Program-made: the position numbers and the translations under genes
The notes under the pieces: model-generated
The model's input: only the letters and a program-made list of their open reading frames with translations
What the model was told of the DNA's origin: nothing
The model's database searches: none
Origin: Chryseobacterium sp. OSA05B
GTDB lineage: Bacteria; Bacteroidota; Bacteroidia; Flavobacteriales; Weeksellaceae
Length of the DNA stretch: 64,000 bases
NCBI RefSeq assembly: GCF_019970065.1
Contig: NZ_JAHXYH010000001.1
Span: forward strand, 1,426,001-1,490,000
Direction of reading: 5' to 3'
Shown: positions 38,374-46,530 of the stretch, piece after piece
Layout: every line of letters starts with the position of its first letter
How positions within the stretch are numbered: position 1 is the first letter of the stretch

Positions 38374-39648
38374 TTATTTACTGCTTAATTTCAATATCTC
38401 ATCTCTTCCCGGCCCCGTAGAAAGATAAGTAATGGGAACACCCAGCTCATCATTCAGAAAAGAAAGAAAAGCTTTCAATTCTTCGGGTAGGTTCGAGGAA
38501 TCTTGAATAGCGGTAATATCTCCTTCCCAGCCTTTCATCTGTTTTAAAACCGGACGGGCATTTTCAGGGAGTGTTCCTGAAATCCTTGTAATACTTCCAT
38601 CTTCCAATTCATAATGAGTGCAGACTGCTACCGATTCCATTCCGCTTAAAACATCTGCTTTGGTCAGGATAACCTGCGTAACTCCCGTGATCATAATGGC
38701 ATATCTTAAAGCCGGAAGATCCAGCCAGCCGATTCTTCTCGGGCGACCTGTATTGGACCCGAATTCATTTCCTTTTTGTCTGATCTCCTCCCCTAAACTG
38801 TCAAAAATCTCCGTAGGAAACATTCCATTCCCCACTCTTGTACAATACGCTTTTGCAATCCCGAATATTTCACCGACTTTCTTAGGTGAAACACCCAGTC
38901 CAACACATGCTCCTGCTGCTGTGGTGGAAGAAGAGGTCACATAAGGATACGTACCGTGATCTATATCCAGCATCGCAGCCTGTGATCCTTCTGCCAGAAT
39001 CTTTTTTCCTTCAGATAAAGCCGTATTCAAAACGATCTCTGTTTCTGTACGGGTGAATTTTTTCAGAAAATCTATCGCTTCAAAGAACTCACTGCTAATT
39101 TCCTCTAATGAAGGAAGCACCATATCTCCCCCGGCAAGAAGCCTATAGTCTCTTTCTAAAATCTGTTCTACTCTGGTTTTAAAATCCGGAGCATCTATGT
39201 CACCGACCCTTAAATTCTGTCTTAAAATTTTATTGGAATAGGCCTGTGCAATGCCATTTCTCGTTGTTCCGATGGTGGTGTAATCCGGATTGTCTTCCAT
39301 AAAGCAATCCAAAAGTCTATGGGTAGGAAGAACGAGGTGTGCCTTTTTGGAAATCATCAGACTGTTTTCAGGATCAATCGTTTCATCAAATTGCTTAAGA
39401 TTTAAAATTTCCTTTCTAAGACTTACAGGATCCAGTACTGTCCCTGTTCCTATAATATTCTGAACGCCTTTCATGAAAATCCCGGAAGGAAGCGATTTTA
39501 AAGTGATTCTTTTGCCATTTCTTTCGATGCTATGTCCGGCATTCGCGCCTCCATTAAAACGTGCTGTCACGTGATAGTCTTCGCTGATGAGATCAATAAA
39601 TTTCCCTTTCCCTTCATCTCCCCACTGCAGACCTAATACAATGTCCAT
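38374..39648 (-). CDS. purA: Adenylosuccinate synthase
   Basis: A 424-residue enzyme that joins IMP and aspartate with GTP to make adenylosuccinate, the first step from IMP to AMP. The N-terminal GLQWGDEGKGKFIDL is the family P-loop signature and ARFNGGANAGHSI holds the catalytic His. GTRNGIAQAYSNKILR and FGSNTGRPRRIGW further confirm it. Full length. The upstream gap has a -7 box and a palindrome also present at the neighbouring regulator. Confidence 0.95.
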   Translation of the reverse strand: MDIVLGLQWGDEGKGKFIDLISEDYHVTARFNGGANAGHSIERNGKRITLKSLPSGIFMKGVQNIIGTGTVLDPVSLRKEILNLKQFDETIDPENSLMISKKAHLVLPTHRLLDCFMEDNPDYTTIGTTRNGIAQAYSNKILRQNLRVGDIDAPDFKTRVEQILERDYRLLAGGDMVLPSLEEISSEFFEAIDFLKKFTRTETEIVLNTALSEGKKILAEGSQAAMLDIDHGTYPYVTSSSTTAAGACVGLGVSPKKVGEIFGIAKAYCTRVGNGMFPTEIFDSLGEEIRQKGNEFGSNTGRPRRIGWLDLPALRYAIMITGVTQVILTKADVLSGMESVAVCTHYELEDGSITRISGTLPENARPVLKQMKGWEGDITAIQDSSNLPEELKAFLSFLNDELGVPITYLSTGPGRDEILKLSSK

Positions 39649-39667
39649 ATATTTAAATTTTATGATG

Positions 39668-39711
39668 CAAAGCTATAACGGTTTGAAAAGGAGGCCATTG
39701 TCATTTGGCAA
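39668..39711 (-). promoter_or_regulatory. purA promoter with palindromic site
   Basis: TAGCTTTG on the minus strand (39668-39675) is a -7 box 20 bases before the purA start. TTGTCA-TT-TGGCAA (39698-39711), a palindrome with one mismatch, is centred 33 bp upstream of the box centre, about -40. There is no -33 TTG. The arrangement is that of a class II activator site. A near-identical site stands at the same spacing before the crp-like gene. Confidence 0.55.
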
Positions 39712-39855
39712 AAAGAGATGTGTTTTTTTGTAAAATGTATTAATATAAAAGTATGAAACGATGAAAATCTGGTGTTTAACCAGATATACTTTCGGCTGAA
39801 GGTGATGTGCATTATGTTTATTCTAAAACTGGATAAAGCTCGTATCTGTTGATTT

Positions 39856-40425
39856 TTATACAATATTCCTTCTGATACGGCTCAAGGACGAAGGCGTAAT
39901 TCCAAGATAAGAAGCCAACATAGATTGCGGAACCCTGTTTGCGAGCCCCGGATAATGATCTAAAAAATGAATGTAACGAGCCTTTGCATCCAGATTGAGC
40001 ATTGTACTTGCGACCTTAAGCTTATTCTCTGCCACAAAAGCATGCACTTTAGCGAACAGAAAAGGCCAGATGGCAATTTCTTTCTCCAGCTTTTTAAAAT
40101 GATCAAGATCTATAGCAAGTAAAACTCCGTCTGTGATAGCTTCAATATATTCAAGTGAGGGCATCTGATCCGCAAAACCGTGAAAATCCCCGATAAACCT
40201 TCCCTCATAGATAAAGTAGCGGGTAAAATCATCTCCCTGCTTATTGTAGTACAGAGACCGGAAAACGCCTTCTTTTACAAAAGCAATCTTTCGGCTCACC
40301 TTTCCTGCTTCTATGAAAGCATCCCCTTTTTCTATGGTGATTTCCTGCAGACCTTCAGCGATCAGTTGTTCTTCCTCAGCATTGATAATTCCGAATTTGC
40401 GGATGTAATTAAAAAGTTCGTCCAT
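39856..40425 (-). CDS. Crp/Fnr family transcriptional regulator
   Basis: A 189-residue regulator from the ATG at 40425 (MDELFNYIRKFG); the frame is open 33 codons further but that part is not regulator-like and crosses the promoter. An N-terminal cyclic-nucleotide-binding-type barrel (IEKGDAFIEAGKVSRKIAFV) is followed by a long helix and a C-terminal winged helix (SMLASYLGITPSSLSRIRR). No Fe-S Cys cluster is visible, so it is not a classic FNR oxygen sensor. The ligand is unknown. The palindromes before this gene and before purA are candidate binding sites, suggesting autoregulation. Confidence 0.85.
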   Translation of the reverse strand: MDELFNYIRKFGIINAEEEQLIAEGLQEITIEKGDAFIEAGKVSRKIAFVKEGVFRSLYYNKQGDDFTRYFIYEGRFIGDFHGFADQMPSLEYIEAITDGVLLAIDLDHFKKLEKEIAIWPFLFAKVHAFVAENKLKVASTMLNLDAKARYIHFLDHYPGLANRVPQSMLASYLGITPSSLSRIRRNIV

Positions 40426-40453
40426 ATGTATTTGCCTGAATATTCGGGAAATA

Positions 40454-40497
40454 TAAAAGTATAAAAATACGGCGGACAAGCCATTGCCATTTGGCAA
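40454..40497 (-). promoter_or_regulatory. Crp/Fnr gene promoter with perfect palindrome
   Basis: TTGCCA-TT-TGGCAA (40484-40497) is a perfect palindrome whose centre lies 33 bp from that of TACTTTTA (40454-40461, minus strand), a -7 box with one mismatch to TAnnTTTG. The start codon is 29 bases beyond the box. The site is also 73 bases upstream of the divergent ku gene and could serve both. Confidence 0.5.
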
Positions 40498-40569
40498 CAA
40501 AGCAAATAAAATATACCACATCATCTTTCCACGGCATATTAATTGATTGATTTTTAAAAACGTAAGACA

Positions 40570-41352
40570 ATGAAAGCAATCTGGAACGGCGCCATTGGCT
40601 TCGGTTTAGTCAATATCCCGGTTAAAATCTATTCCGCCACGGAAACCACGAAACTAGACCTCGATATGCTCGATAAATCTGATTTTTCCAATATCAAATT
40701 TAAAAGGGTCAACGAGAGTACAGGAAAAGAAGTGAAATGGGAAAACATTGTAAAAGGCTATCTCATGGATGATAAATACGTCGTTCTTGATGAGGAAGAT
40801 TATGAGGCAGCCAGCCCTGAAAAAACAAAAATTCTCTCTATCGACCAATTTGTAAAGGAAGCGGAAGTAGACAGTTTGTACTTCGAAAACCCTTATTATC
40901 TGGAACCTCAGAAAAACGGTGAAAGCGCATACCGACTTCTGCTAAAAGCTTTACAGGAAACAGAGATGGCAGGAATCGGTACCTTTGTTCTTCGTGACAG
41001 TGAAGCGATTGGTATGATCAGACCTTACAAAGATATATTGGTTCTGAACCGACTCAGATTTCATCAGGAAATAAGAGACTATAAAGATCTGAAAATTCCT
41101 GCTGCAAAAGCTCCTAAACCAGCAGAGCTGAAAATGGCTGTAAGTCTTATCAAACAGCTTTCTCAGAACTTCGATCCTGCTATATACAAAGACACCTATT
41201 CCGATGAGCTAATGAAGATTATCAGGAAAAAAGCAAAAGGCAAAAGTATTAAAACGAAAAAAGCTGAACCTGCGAAAGAAGGTAAAGTGATAGACCTGAT
41301 GGCTCAGTTGAAGGCCAGTTTACAAAGTCCCAAATCCAAATCTGCATCATAA
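40570..41352 (+). CDS. ku: Non-homologous end joining protein Ku
   Basis: A 260-residue bacterial Ku that forms a homodimeric ring on double-strand break ends and recruits LigD. The N-terminus MKAIWNGAIGFGLVNIPVKI is diagnostic, and FENPYYLEPQKNGESAYRLL lies in the ring-forming core. The tail after ~225 is Lys-rich. Its stop codon overlaps the ATG of the next gene (TAATG), so translation is coupled with ligD. Confidence 0.95.
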   Translation: MKAIWNGAIGFGLVNIPVKIYSATETTKLDLDMLDKSDFSNIKFKRVNESTGKEVKWENIVKGYLMDDKYVVLDEEDYEAASPEKTKILSIDQFVKEAEVDSLYFENPYYLEPQKNGESAYRLLLKALQETEMAGIGTFVLRDSEAIGMIRPYKDILVLNRLRFHQEIRDYKDLKIPAAKAPKPAELKMAVSLIKQLSQNFDPAIYKDTYSDELMKIIRKKAKGKSIKTKKAEPAKEGKVIDLMAQLKASLQSPKSKSAS

Positions 41353-41957
41353 TGGCTCTAAAAGATTACCAGAATAAAAGAAAGTTCGATAAAACTACCG
41401 AACCTGAGGGTAAAACGAAAAAAAGCAAAGACCAGCTTATTTTTGTGATCCAAAGACATGCTGCGTCCCGTCTTCATTATGATTTTCGTCTGGAAATGGA
41501 TGGAGTCCTTAAAAGCTGGGCTGTTCCGAAAGGCCCTTCTCTGGATCCCAAGGACAAACGACTTGCCATGATGGTGGAAGATCACCCCTATGATTACAAA
41601 GATTTTGAAGGAAATATTCCGGAAGGAAATTACGGAGCCGGACAGGTGGAAGTCTGGGATAGCGGAACTTATGAACCTTTGGATAAAGACAGCAAACTAT
41701 CGGATGAAAAGAAACTTCTGAAAGAACTTCATGCCGGATCATTAAAATTTATTCTGCACGGAAAAAAACTGAAGGGAGAATTTGCTCTTGTTAAAATGAA
41801 AAACAGTGAGGATAATGCCTGGCTGCTCATTAAACACAAAGACCAATTTGAAGAAAGCCCTTATGATGCTGAGGAAAATACTTCACCCAAATCTCTTGTG
41901 ACGAAATTCTTAGAGGAAAAAAAAAGCCTAAAAATAAAGGAAAAAAAGAAGTCATAA
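41352..41957 (+). CDS. ligD: LigD N-terminal part: 3'-phosphoesterase domain
   Basis: A 201-residue open frame holding the phosphoesterase domain of DNA ligase D, which trims 3' ends during end joining. The pattern FVIQRHAASRLHYDFRLEMD (catalytic His and Asp/Arg), LKSWAVPKGPSLDP and GNIPEGNYGAG is complete. The frame ends TAA after a Lys-rich linker. The ligase-polymerase part continues in the -1 frame, so this looks like the front of one ligD gene split by a frameshift, not an independent protein, although stand-alone PE proteins do exist. Confidence 0.85.
   Translation: MALKDYQNKRKFDKTTEPEGKTKKSKDQLIFVIQRHAASRLHYDFRLEMDGVLKSWAVPKGPSLDPKDKRLAMMVEDHPYDYKDFEGNIPEGNYGAGQVEVWDSGTYEPLDKDSKLSDEKKLLKELHAGSLKFILHGKKLKGEFALVKMKNSEDNAWLLIKHKDQFEESPYDAEENTSPKSLVTKFLEEKKSLKIKEKKKS
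41917..41925 (+). other. A9 run: presumed ligD frameshift site
   Basis: Nine A in a row (GAGG-A9-GCC). Reading GAG GAA AAA AAA AGC leads to a stop at 41955-41957; with one more A, or a -1 slip, the frame becomes AAA AAG CCT and runs on into the ligase domain, giving 848 residues. The downstream frame is open back to 41873, so the shift must lie between there and 41957. A second run (A7, 41941-41947) is the other possible place. Confidence 0.6.
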
Positions 41958-42028
41958 CTTCTGAAAAAAGATTCAAAAACTTCAATACCTTATCCGGCGA
42001 AAAAAAAATAAGTTCTTTCATTAAGCCC

Positions 42029-43897
42029 ATGCTGGCTAAATCTTTTGAAAAAGCATTTGACGGTGAAGACTGGGTTTTTGAAATTAAATGGGACGGTTAC
42101 CGCGCCGTGGCCGATCTCAGCCATACTGATCCCCTGTTCTACTCCAGAAACGGTATTTCATTTCTATCAAAATTTGAAAAAGTTGCAAAGGACTTTAATC
42201 ACCAGAAATATAAAATGATCCTGGATGGTGAAATTGTGGCTTATGACGAGCATGGAAAACCTAATTTCCAGCTTCTGCAGCAGATCGGTGACTATCCTGA
42301 TATGGCATTAACCTACCAGGTCTTTGATCTTCTATGGCTGAATGGTCATTCTACAGAAGAGCTTCCTCTCGTACAGCGTAAAGAACTTTTAAAAGAAGCC
42401 TTAACAGAAACGGAGGTAATCAAGTACTGTGATCATATTCCAGAAAATGGAATTGCTTTTTTTAATCAGATGAAAAAAATGAAACTGGAAGGAATGATTG
42501 CAAAAAAAGCCAACAGCTTATATGTTGAAAACCACAGAACAAATGACTGGCTTAAAATAAAATTCACGAATACGGATGAAGCCATTATCTGCGGATTTAC
42601 GGAACCCCGGGGTTCAAGGGAAAGTTTCGGAGCTTTAATTTTAGGAAAATATATTGCCGGAAAACTGATTTACTGTGGCCATACAGGAACAGGTTTCAAC
42701 AATGAATCTTTAAAACAACTTTATGAAAGGCTTCAAAAAATCATGGTAAAAACTTCTCCATTTGAAAAGGTTCCGAAGACGAATATGCCCGTAACATGGA
42801 CAAAACCTGAGCTGGTGTGTGAAATTAAATATTCCGAAATTACAAAAGACGGGATTTACAGGCATCCTGTTTTTGTGGCCATCCGTGAAGATAAAGAACC
42901 TGAAGATACCGATACTCCAACCCATCAAAATCCTAAAGAAATGAAAGCGAAAACTCCATCCAAGAAATCAGAAAGCTCCGAAAAAGAAAGGGAAATTACC
43001 CTGGATAAACATACAGTAAAACTGACCAATCAGGATAAGATCTATTTTCCCAAAGATGGTATTACAAAAGGAGATGTGATAGCCTATTATCAGTCCGTTG
43101 CCTCTTATATTCTTCCTTATTTGAAAAACCGTCCGCTGTCCCTGAACCGCTTTCCCAATGGCATTGAAGAGCAGGGATTTTACCAGAAGGATGCGGGTGA
43201 CAGTATGCCAGACTGGATAAAAACCACAAAAGTCTATTCGGAGTCCAATGACAAATACATCGACTATGTTTACTGTAATGATAAAGCTACTTTAGCATAT
43301 CTCAATAATTTAGGCTGCATCGATCTAAATCCATGGAACAGTTCGCTTCCGGATCTAGAACACCCGGATTATCTGGTATTGGATTTAGATCCATCAAAGA
43401 AGAACACATTTGATGATGTGATTGAAACTGCGCTTCAGGTGAATGAAGTTTTAGATGCAATTACAATTAAAGGTTATTGCAAAACATCGGGAAGTACGGG
43501 AATCCATATTTATATTCCGATGGGTGGAAAGTATGATTTTGACCAGGTAAAAGATTTTGCACACATTCTGATGAAACAAGTAAATGAAAAGCTGCCGAAA
43601 CTGACCACTCTTGAAAGAAGCCTACAAAAAAGGGATGACAAAAAAATATACCTCGATTATCTTCAAAACCGCACGGGACAGACTTTAGCAAGTGTCTACA
43701 GTTTGAGACCCAAAGAAGGCGCTTCCGTTTCTATGCCTTTGGAGTGGGAGGAAGTAAAACCGGGTCTGAAGCCTACTGATTTTACCATTCATAATGCCTT
43801 GGAGAGAATCAAGGAAAAAGGGGATTTGTTTAAGCCTGTTTTGGGAAAGGGGATTGATATGATGAAGGCGTTGGAGCTATTGCAGAATGGCGAGTAA
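42029..43897 (+). CDS. ligD: LigD C-terminal part: ATP-dependent ligase and polymerase domains
   Basis: From the first ATG this is 622 residues, but that ATG is the Met of the conserved IKPMLAKSF motif, and sensible LigD-like coding continues upstream in frame (SGEKKISSFIKP), so it is not a natural start. The nucleotidyltransferase motif is EIKWDGYRA (Lys20 from this ATG), followed by EGMIAKKA and an OB-fold. From ~325 the archaeo-eukaryotic-primase-type polymerase follows (KIYFPKDGITKGDVI, YLVLDLDPSK, TSGSTGIHIYIPMGG). With Ku it repairs double-strand breaks. Product is full only if the frameshift is bypassed. Confidence 0.9.
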   Translation: MLAKSFEKAFDGEDWVFEIKWDGYRAVADLSHTDPLFYSRNGISFLSKFEKVAKDFNHQKYKMILDGEIVAYDEHGKPNFQLLQQIGDYPDMALTYQVFDLLWLNGHSTEELPLVQRKELLKEALTETEVIKYCDHIPENGIAFFNQMKKMKLEGMIAKKANSLYVENHRTNDWLKIKFTNTDEAIICGFTEPRGSRESFGALILGKYIAGKLIYCGHTGTGFNNESLKQLYERLQKIMVKTSPFEKVPKTNMPVTWTKPELVCEIKYSEITKDGIYRHPVFVAIREDKEPEDTDTPTHQNPKEMKAKTPSKKSESSEKEREITLDKHTVKLTNQDKIYFPKDGITKGDVIAYYQSVASYILPYLKNRPLSLNRFPNGIEEQGFYQKDAGDSMPDWIKTTKVYSESNDKYIDYVYCNDKATLAYLNNLGCIDLNPWNSSLPDLEHPDYLVLDLDPSKKNTFDDVIETALQVNEVLDAITIKGYCKTSGSTGIHIYIPMGGKYDFDQVKDFAHILMKQVNEKLPKLTTLERSLQKRDDKKIYLDYLQNRTGQTLASVYSLRPKEGASVSMPLEWEEVKPGLKPTDFTIHNALERIKEKGDLFKPVLGKGIDMMKALELLQNGE

Positions 43898-43930
43898 TTT
43901 CTATATTTTTACGGCAGCAAATTTCCTAAA

Positions 43931-44476
43931 ATGATTGAGCCTATCAAATTACAACTTCTTTTCAATGAAAATACCGAAAAGGATCAGCAAAAATTTTTCT
44001 TTAATCATGTATGGAGAAAATCTTTTAATGACATTAAAAAAGCTCTTATTTACGCTATCCTTTTTTTGTCATTAGGCTTTTTTCCAATAAAAGGTTTCAT
44101 TGGAAGCCCATTTCCTTATATTTTTAAATATGCCGGTTTTCTTTATATTGGGTACGCATTTATTCTGGTTTATCAATATTTTACAGCCAAAAGGAAAGCA
44201 TTTAGATTAATAGATGAAAATATAAATGATTTGAAGAAAAGAGATTTGAACATGCACTATATTATTTTGAACCAAAATAGTATAGTTATTCAAAATCCTC
44301 TTAACACGCTTAGTTCTGTATGGGAAAAAACAAATTATAAATTTGTTGATCAATATCTTATACTGAGTACTCTAAACAACACTCTTCATTTTATTTTCAA
44401 CTCATCTCAATTTAAAAATGATGATTATCAAACTTTGATTGATTGTTTGCAAAAAAATTCCAAACAACAAAATTAA
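43931..44476 (+). CDS. Hypothetical two-helix membrane protein (YcxB-like)
   Basis: A 181-residue protein. Residues ~34-53 and ~62-83 are hydrophobic segments; the soluble C-terminal half (YIILNQNSIVIQNPLNTLSS, then WEKTNYKFVDQYLIL) resembles the PH-like domain of YcxB-like proteins. It has the same strand as ligD with a 33-base gap and overlaps the convergent SDR gene by 4 bases at the 3' ends. Function unknown. Confidence 0.6.
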   Translation: MIEPIKLQLLFNENTEKDQQKFFFNHVWRKSFNDIKKALIYAILFLSLGFFPIKGFIGSPFPYIFKYAGFLYIGYAFILVYQYFTAKRKAFRLIDENINDLKKRDLNMHYIILNQNSIVIQNPLNTLSSVWEKTNYKFVDQYLILSTLNNTLHFIFNSSQFKNDDYQTLIDCLQKNSKQQN

Positions 44477-45207
44477 GGCAGTTTTGCTACCAAACTTTCC
44501 GGAAGAATTTTCAAAATCATATAAATCATTTTCCATTTAAAATTCGGAACGATAGTGAAAGAATTTCCGGCATTGACAATATGCTTTGCTACATAATCCG
44601 GTTCCATAATAAGTGATTCATTTAGTTGTAGTCCTTCATTGATCTTTGTTCTGATATAACCGATCACTAAAGCATTGACCTTTATTTTCCTTGAAGCCAA
44701 TTCCTGTCTTAAACCGGCTAAATATTGGGTAAAGGCTGCTTTTGTGCTTCCATACACAAAATTACTTTTTCTTCCTCTCACCCCTGATAATGAAGATAGC
44801 CCAATCATTCTTTCCAGGTTGGTGTTTTTTTCATCCATGGCAATGATGTTCAGGATGGAAACGGCGCCCATATAATTAACCTGCATCATCTGTTGAGTGC
44901 CTTTAAAGTCTCTCAAAGCTTTTTCATTATCCACCAGAAAACCAGCTGCGTAAACTGCAATATGAGGTTTTACGGAAAGTTCATCATAAAATTTCTGATG
45001 AGAATCAAAATCTACCGCGTCAAAATAGAGAATGGTCACCTTTGAAGCATCCAGTCTGTTGTCTGATACAAATTTTTCAAGCGATGCAGTATCCCTTGAA
45101 GCAGCAATGACAAAAAAACCTTTTTGAATGTATTGTATGATACACTGTTTGGCCACGTCTGAATTGGCGCCCAGAATGAGAACGGTTTTGTCTGTCTTTT
45201 GATTCAT
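44473..45207 (-). CDS. SDR family NAD(P)-dependent oxidoreductase
   Basis: A 244-residue short-chain dehydrogenase. The Rossmann start is VLILGANSDVAKQCI, a variant of the TGxxxGxG motif; the active-site Tyr and Lys are in YGSTKAAF. It resembles the DprE2-like group of ketoreductases (C-terminal YVAKHIVNAG and a hydrophobic end), but the substrate cannot be stated. A -7 box only 4 bases before the ATG suggests a leaderless transcript. Confidence 0.8.
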   Translation of the reverse strand: MNQKTDKTVLILGANSDVAKQCIIQYIQKGFFVIAASRDTASLEKFVSDNRLDASKVTILYFDAVDFDSHQKFYDELSVKPHIAVYAAGFLVDNEKALRDFKGTQQMMQVNYMGAVSILNIIAMDEKNTNLERMIGLSSLSGVRGRKSNFVYGSTKAAFTQYLAGLRQELASRKIKVNALVIGYIRTKINEGLQLNESLIMEPDYVAKHIVNAGNSFTIVPNFKWKMIYMILKILPESLVAKLP

Positions 45208-45211
45208 GATG

Positions 45212-45219
45212 CAAATATA
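45212..45219 (-). promoter_or_regulatory. -7 box of the SDR gene (TATATTTG)
   Basis: TATATTTG on the minus strand ends 4 bases before the ATG at 45207. If used, the transcript would begin at or very near the start codon. No -33 TTG is seen. Confidence 0.4.
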
Positions 45220-45346
45220 TTTTATTTGATTTTAATTTTTAAACACAAATTTCACGAATAGGTTCACGGACAACACTAATTTGAGTAATCGGGGTTAAAA
45301 GTTATGAGTTATTTGAGGTGGGTTTCTGAGCTGGAGTGTTTCATTA

Positions 45347-45501
45347 TTCACTTGCGAAGCAAAATTCACTATTGACATTCTTAATTTGAGTTTGAGAGTT
45401 TGAGGGTCGGAGGGTCTTAGAGTTTCGGGATCCTGGATTCGGGTTGTGGGATAAAAGGGTTTCACATTTCACTTGCGAAGCAAAATTCACCATTGACATT
45501 T
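45347..45501. repeat. Pair of 34-bp intergenic direct repeats
   Basis: The units at 45347-45380 and 45468-45501 both read TTCACTTGCGAAGCAAAA, continue into TTCAC(T/C)ATTGACATT, and differ at about one base. Each contains a small palindrome TTGC-GAA-GCAA. Between them is a degenerate GAGTTTGAG-type repeat. The surrounding gap (45208-45635) contains no gene. The pattern suggests a dispersed intergenic repeat family. Confidence 0.65.
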
Positions 45502-45573
45502 CTCAATCTTAGCCTTAACCTAAGAAAAGTCTTCTGTCTGAAATCTTGGCTCTTGATTCTTGATTCCTTAGCT

Positions 45574-45614
45574 ATAAAAAACTCGGCGCGGTGAACGAAG
45601 TTCACCGCGCCGAG
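45574..45614 (-). terminator. Very strong GC-rich terminator of yajC
   Basis: A perfect 15-bp stem (CTCGGCGCGGTGAAC and its complement) with a GAA loop occupies 45582-45614; the minus strand then reads TTTTTTATAGC. The stem is strikingly GC-rich for this region. It lies 22 bases after the yajC stop codon. Confidence 0.9.
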
Positions 45615-45635
45615 CGATATTTTCAAACTGAAAAA

Positions 45636-45998
45636 TTATTTCTTCTCAGTATCAATTTCTTTTTTCTCTGCTGTTTTTTCAGCAGCTGCTTTTGCTTTTT
45701 CTCCAAAACGCGTTTCAGTAAATTCTCTTGAAACGGCCGCTTTTTCGAATTTCAGTTTTCCTGACAGGGTTTCGATCACGAAACCGTCATCCTGAACCTG
45801 AGCAATTCTACCGTGAAGACCTGAAGTAAGGACTACTCTGGTACCTACTTTTAAAGTTTCCTGGAAGGTTTTCTCTTGTTTCTGTTTTCTCATCTGTGGT
45901 CTTATCATCAGAAAATAAAACCCCACAAACATTACCCCCATCATGATCAGCATCATAGATGAAGACCCCTGCTGTGCCTGTAAAAAGATTGTCAACAT
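45636..45998 (-). CDS. yajC: Preprotein translocase subunit YajC
   Basis: A 120-residue protein with one membrane segment (MLIMMGVMFVGFYFLMIRPQ) and a soluble domain that includes GTRVVLTSGLHGRIAQVQ, the YajC signature. It associates with SecDF in the Sec translocon. The tail is Lys/Glu-rich. It is last in a nusB-DUF1573-yajC cluster with gaps of 1 and 9 bases. Confidence 0.93.
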   Translation of the reverse strand: MLTIFLQAQQGSSSMMLIMMGVMFVGFYFLMIRPQMRKQKQEKTFQETLKVGTRVVLTSGLHGRIAQVQDDGFVIETLSGKLKFEKAAVSREFTETRFGEKAKAAAEKTAEKKEIDTEKK

Positions 45999-46007
45999 AT
46001 ATTTATA

Positions 46008-46529
46008 TTATGGTTGGATGTTCGCTGTGAACGTTAATTTGATAGGAGCCTTATCTACGTTCGCAAATACATCTGCATACTTCTGAACGTTTCCGTCGAA
46101 GCTTGAAGAATCAAAATGCAAAGTGATTTTTCCTTTTTTCCCCGGAAGAATAGGTTCTTTTGTAAAATCAGGAGCCGTACATCCACATCCGGGCTTTACT
46201 TCAGAAATAACCAAAGGATTTTTTCCTGTGTTTGTAATCTCGTAAATATGCTCTACTTTATCTCCTTTTTTGATTTTTCCAAAATCGAAGTTGTTTTCAG
46301 ATAGAGCAACGGATGTTAGTGGCTGGTTAGAAACCGGAGCTGCTGTAGCAGTTTCAGCCGAAACCGGGGCAGCGGTTGGGTTAGTAGGAGCTAAATTGGT
46401 AGCACCCGCTGTAGAATCTGTAATATTAGCAACTTCTGCACCGGCAGCAGCTTGCTGATTTTCTTTTTTACAAGAAACCAAACCAAGGCCTATGATAGAC
46501 AAAGCGATAATTGATAACGTCTTTTTCAT
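46008..46529 (-). CDS. DUF1573 domain lipoprotein
   Basis: A 173-residue predicted lipoprotein; the lipobox is ALSIIGLGLVSCKK. An Ala/Thr/Pro-rich linker (~residues 25-75) leads to a DUF1573 Ig-like domain (FDFGKIKKGDKVEHIYEITN), with the characteristic SEVKPGCGCTAPD. It probably sits in the periplasm. Function of the domain is not established. It lies between nusB and yajC, a common order in this group. Confidence 0.85.
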   Translation of the reverse strand: MKKTLSIIALSIIGLGLVSCKKENQQAAAGAEVANITDSTAGATNLAPTNPTAAPVSAETATAAPVSNQPLTSVALSENNFDFGKIKKGDKVEHIYEITNTGKNPLVISEVKPGCGCTAPDFTKEPILPGKKGKITLHFDSSSFDGNVQKYADVFANVDKAPIKLTFTANIQP

Positions 46530-46530
46530 G

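Noticed and set aside
39660..39863. Minus-strand open frame of 67 codons between purA and the regulator gene
   Set aside because: It covers the purA promoter and palindrome, overlaps the regulator's end, and resembles no protein I know.
40426..40524. N-terminal extension of the Crp/Fnr regulator to 40524
   Set aside because: It would include the promoter and palindrome and adds sequence unlike the family; the ATG at 40425 gives the normal start.
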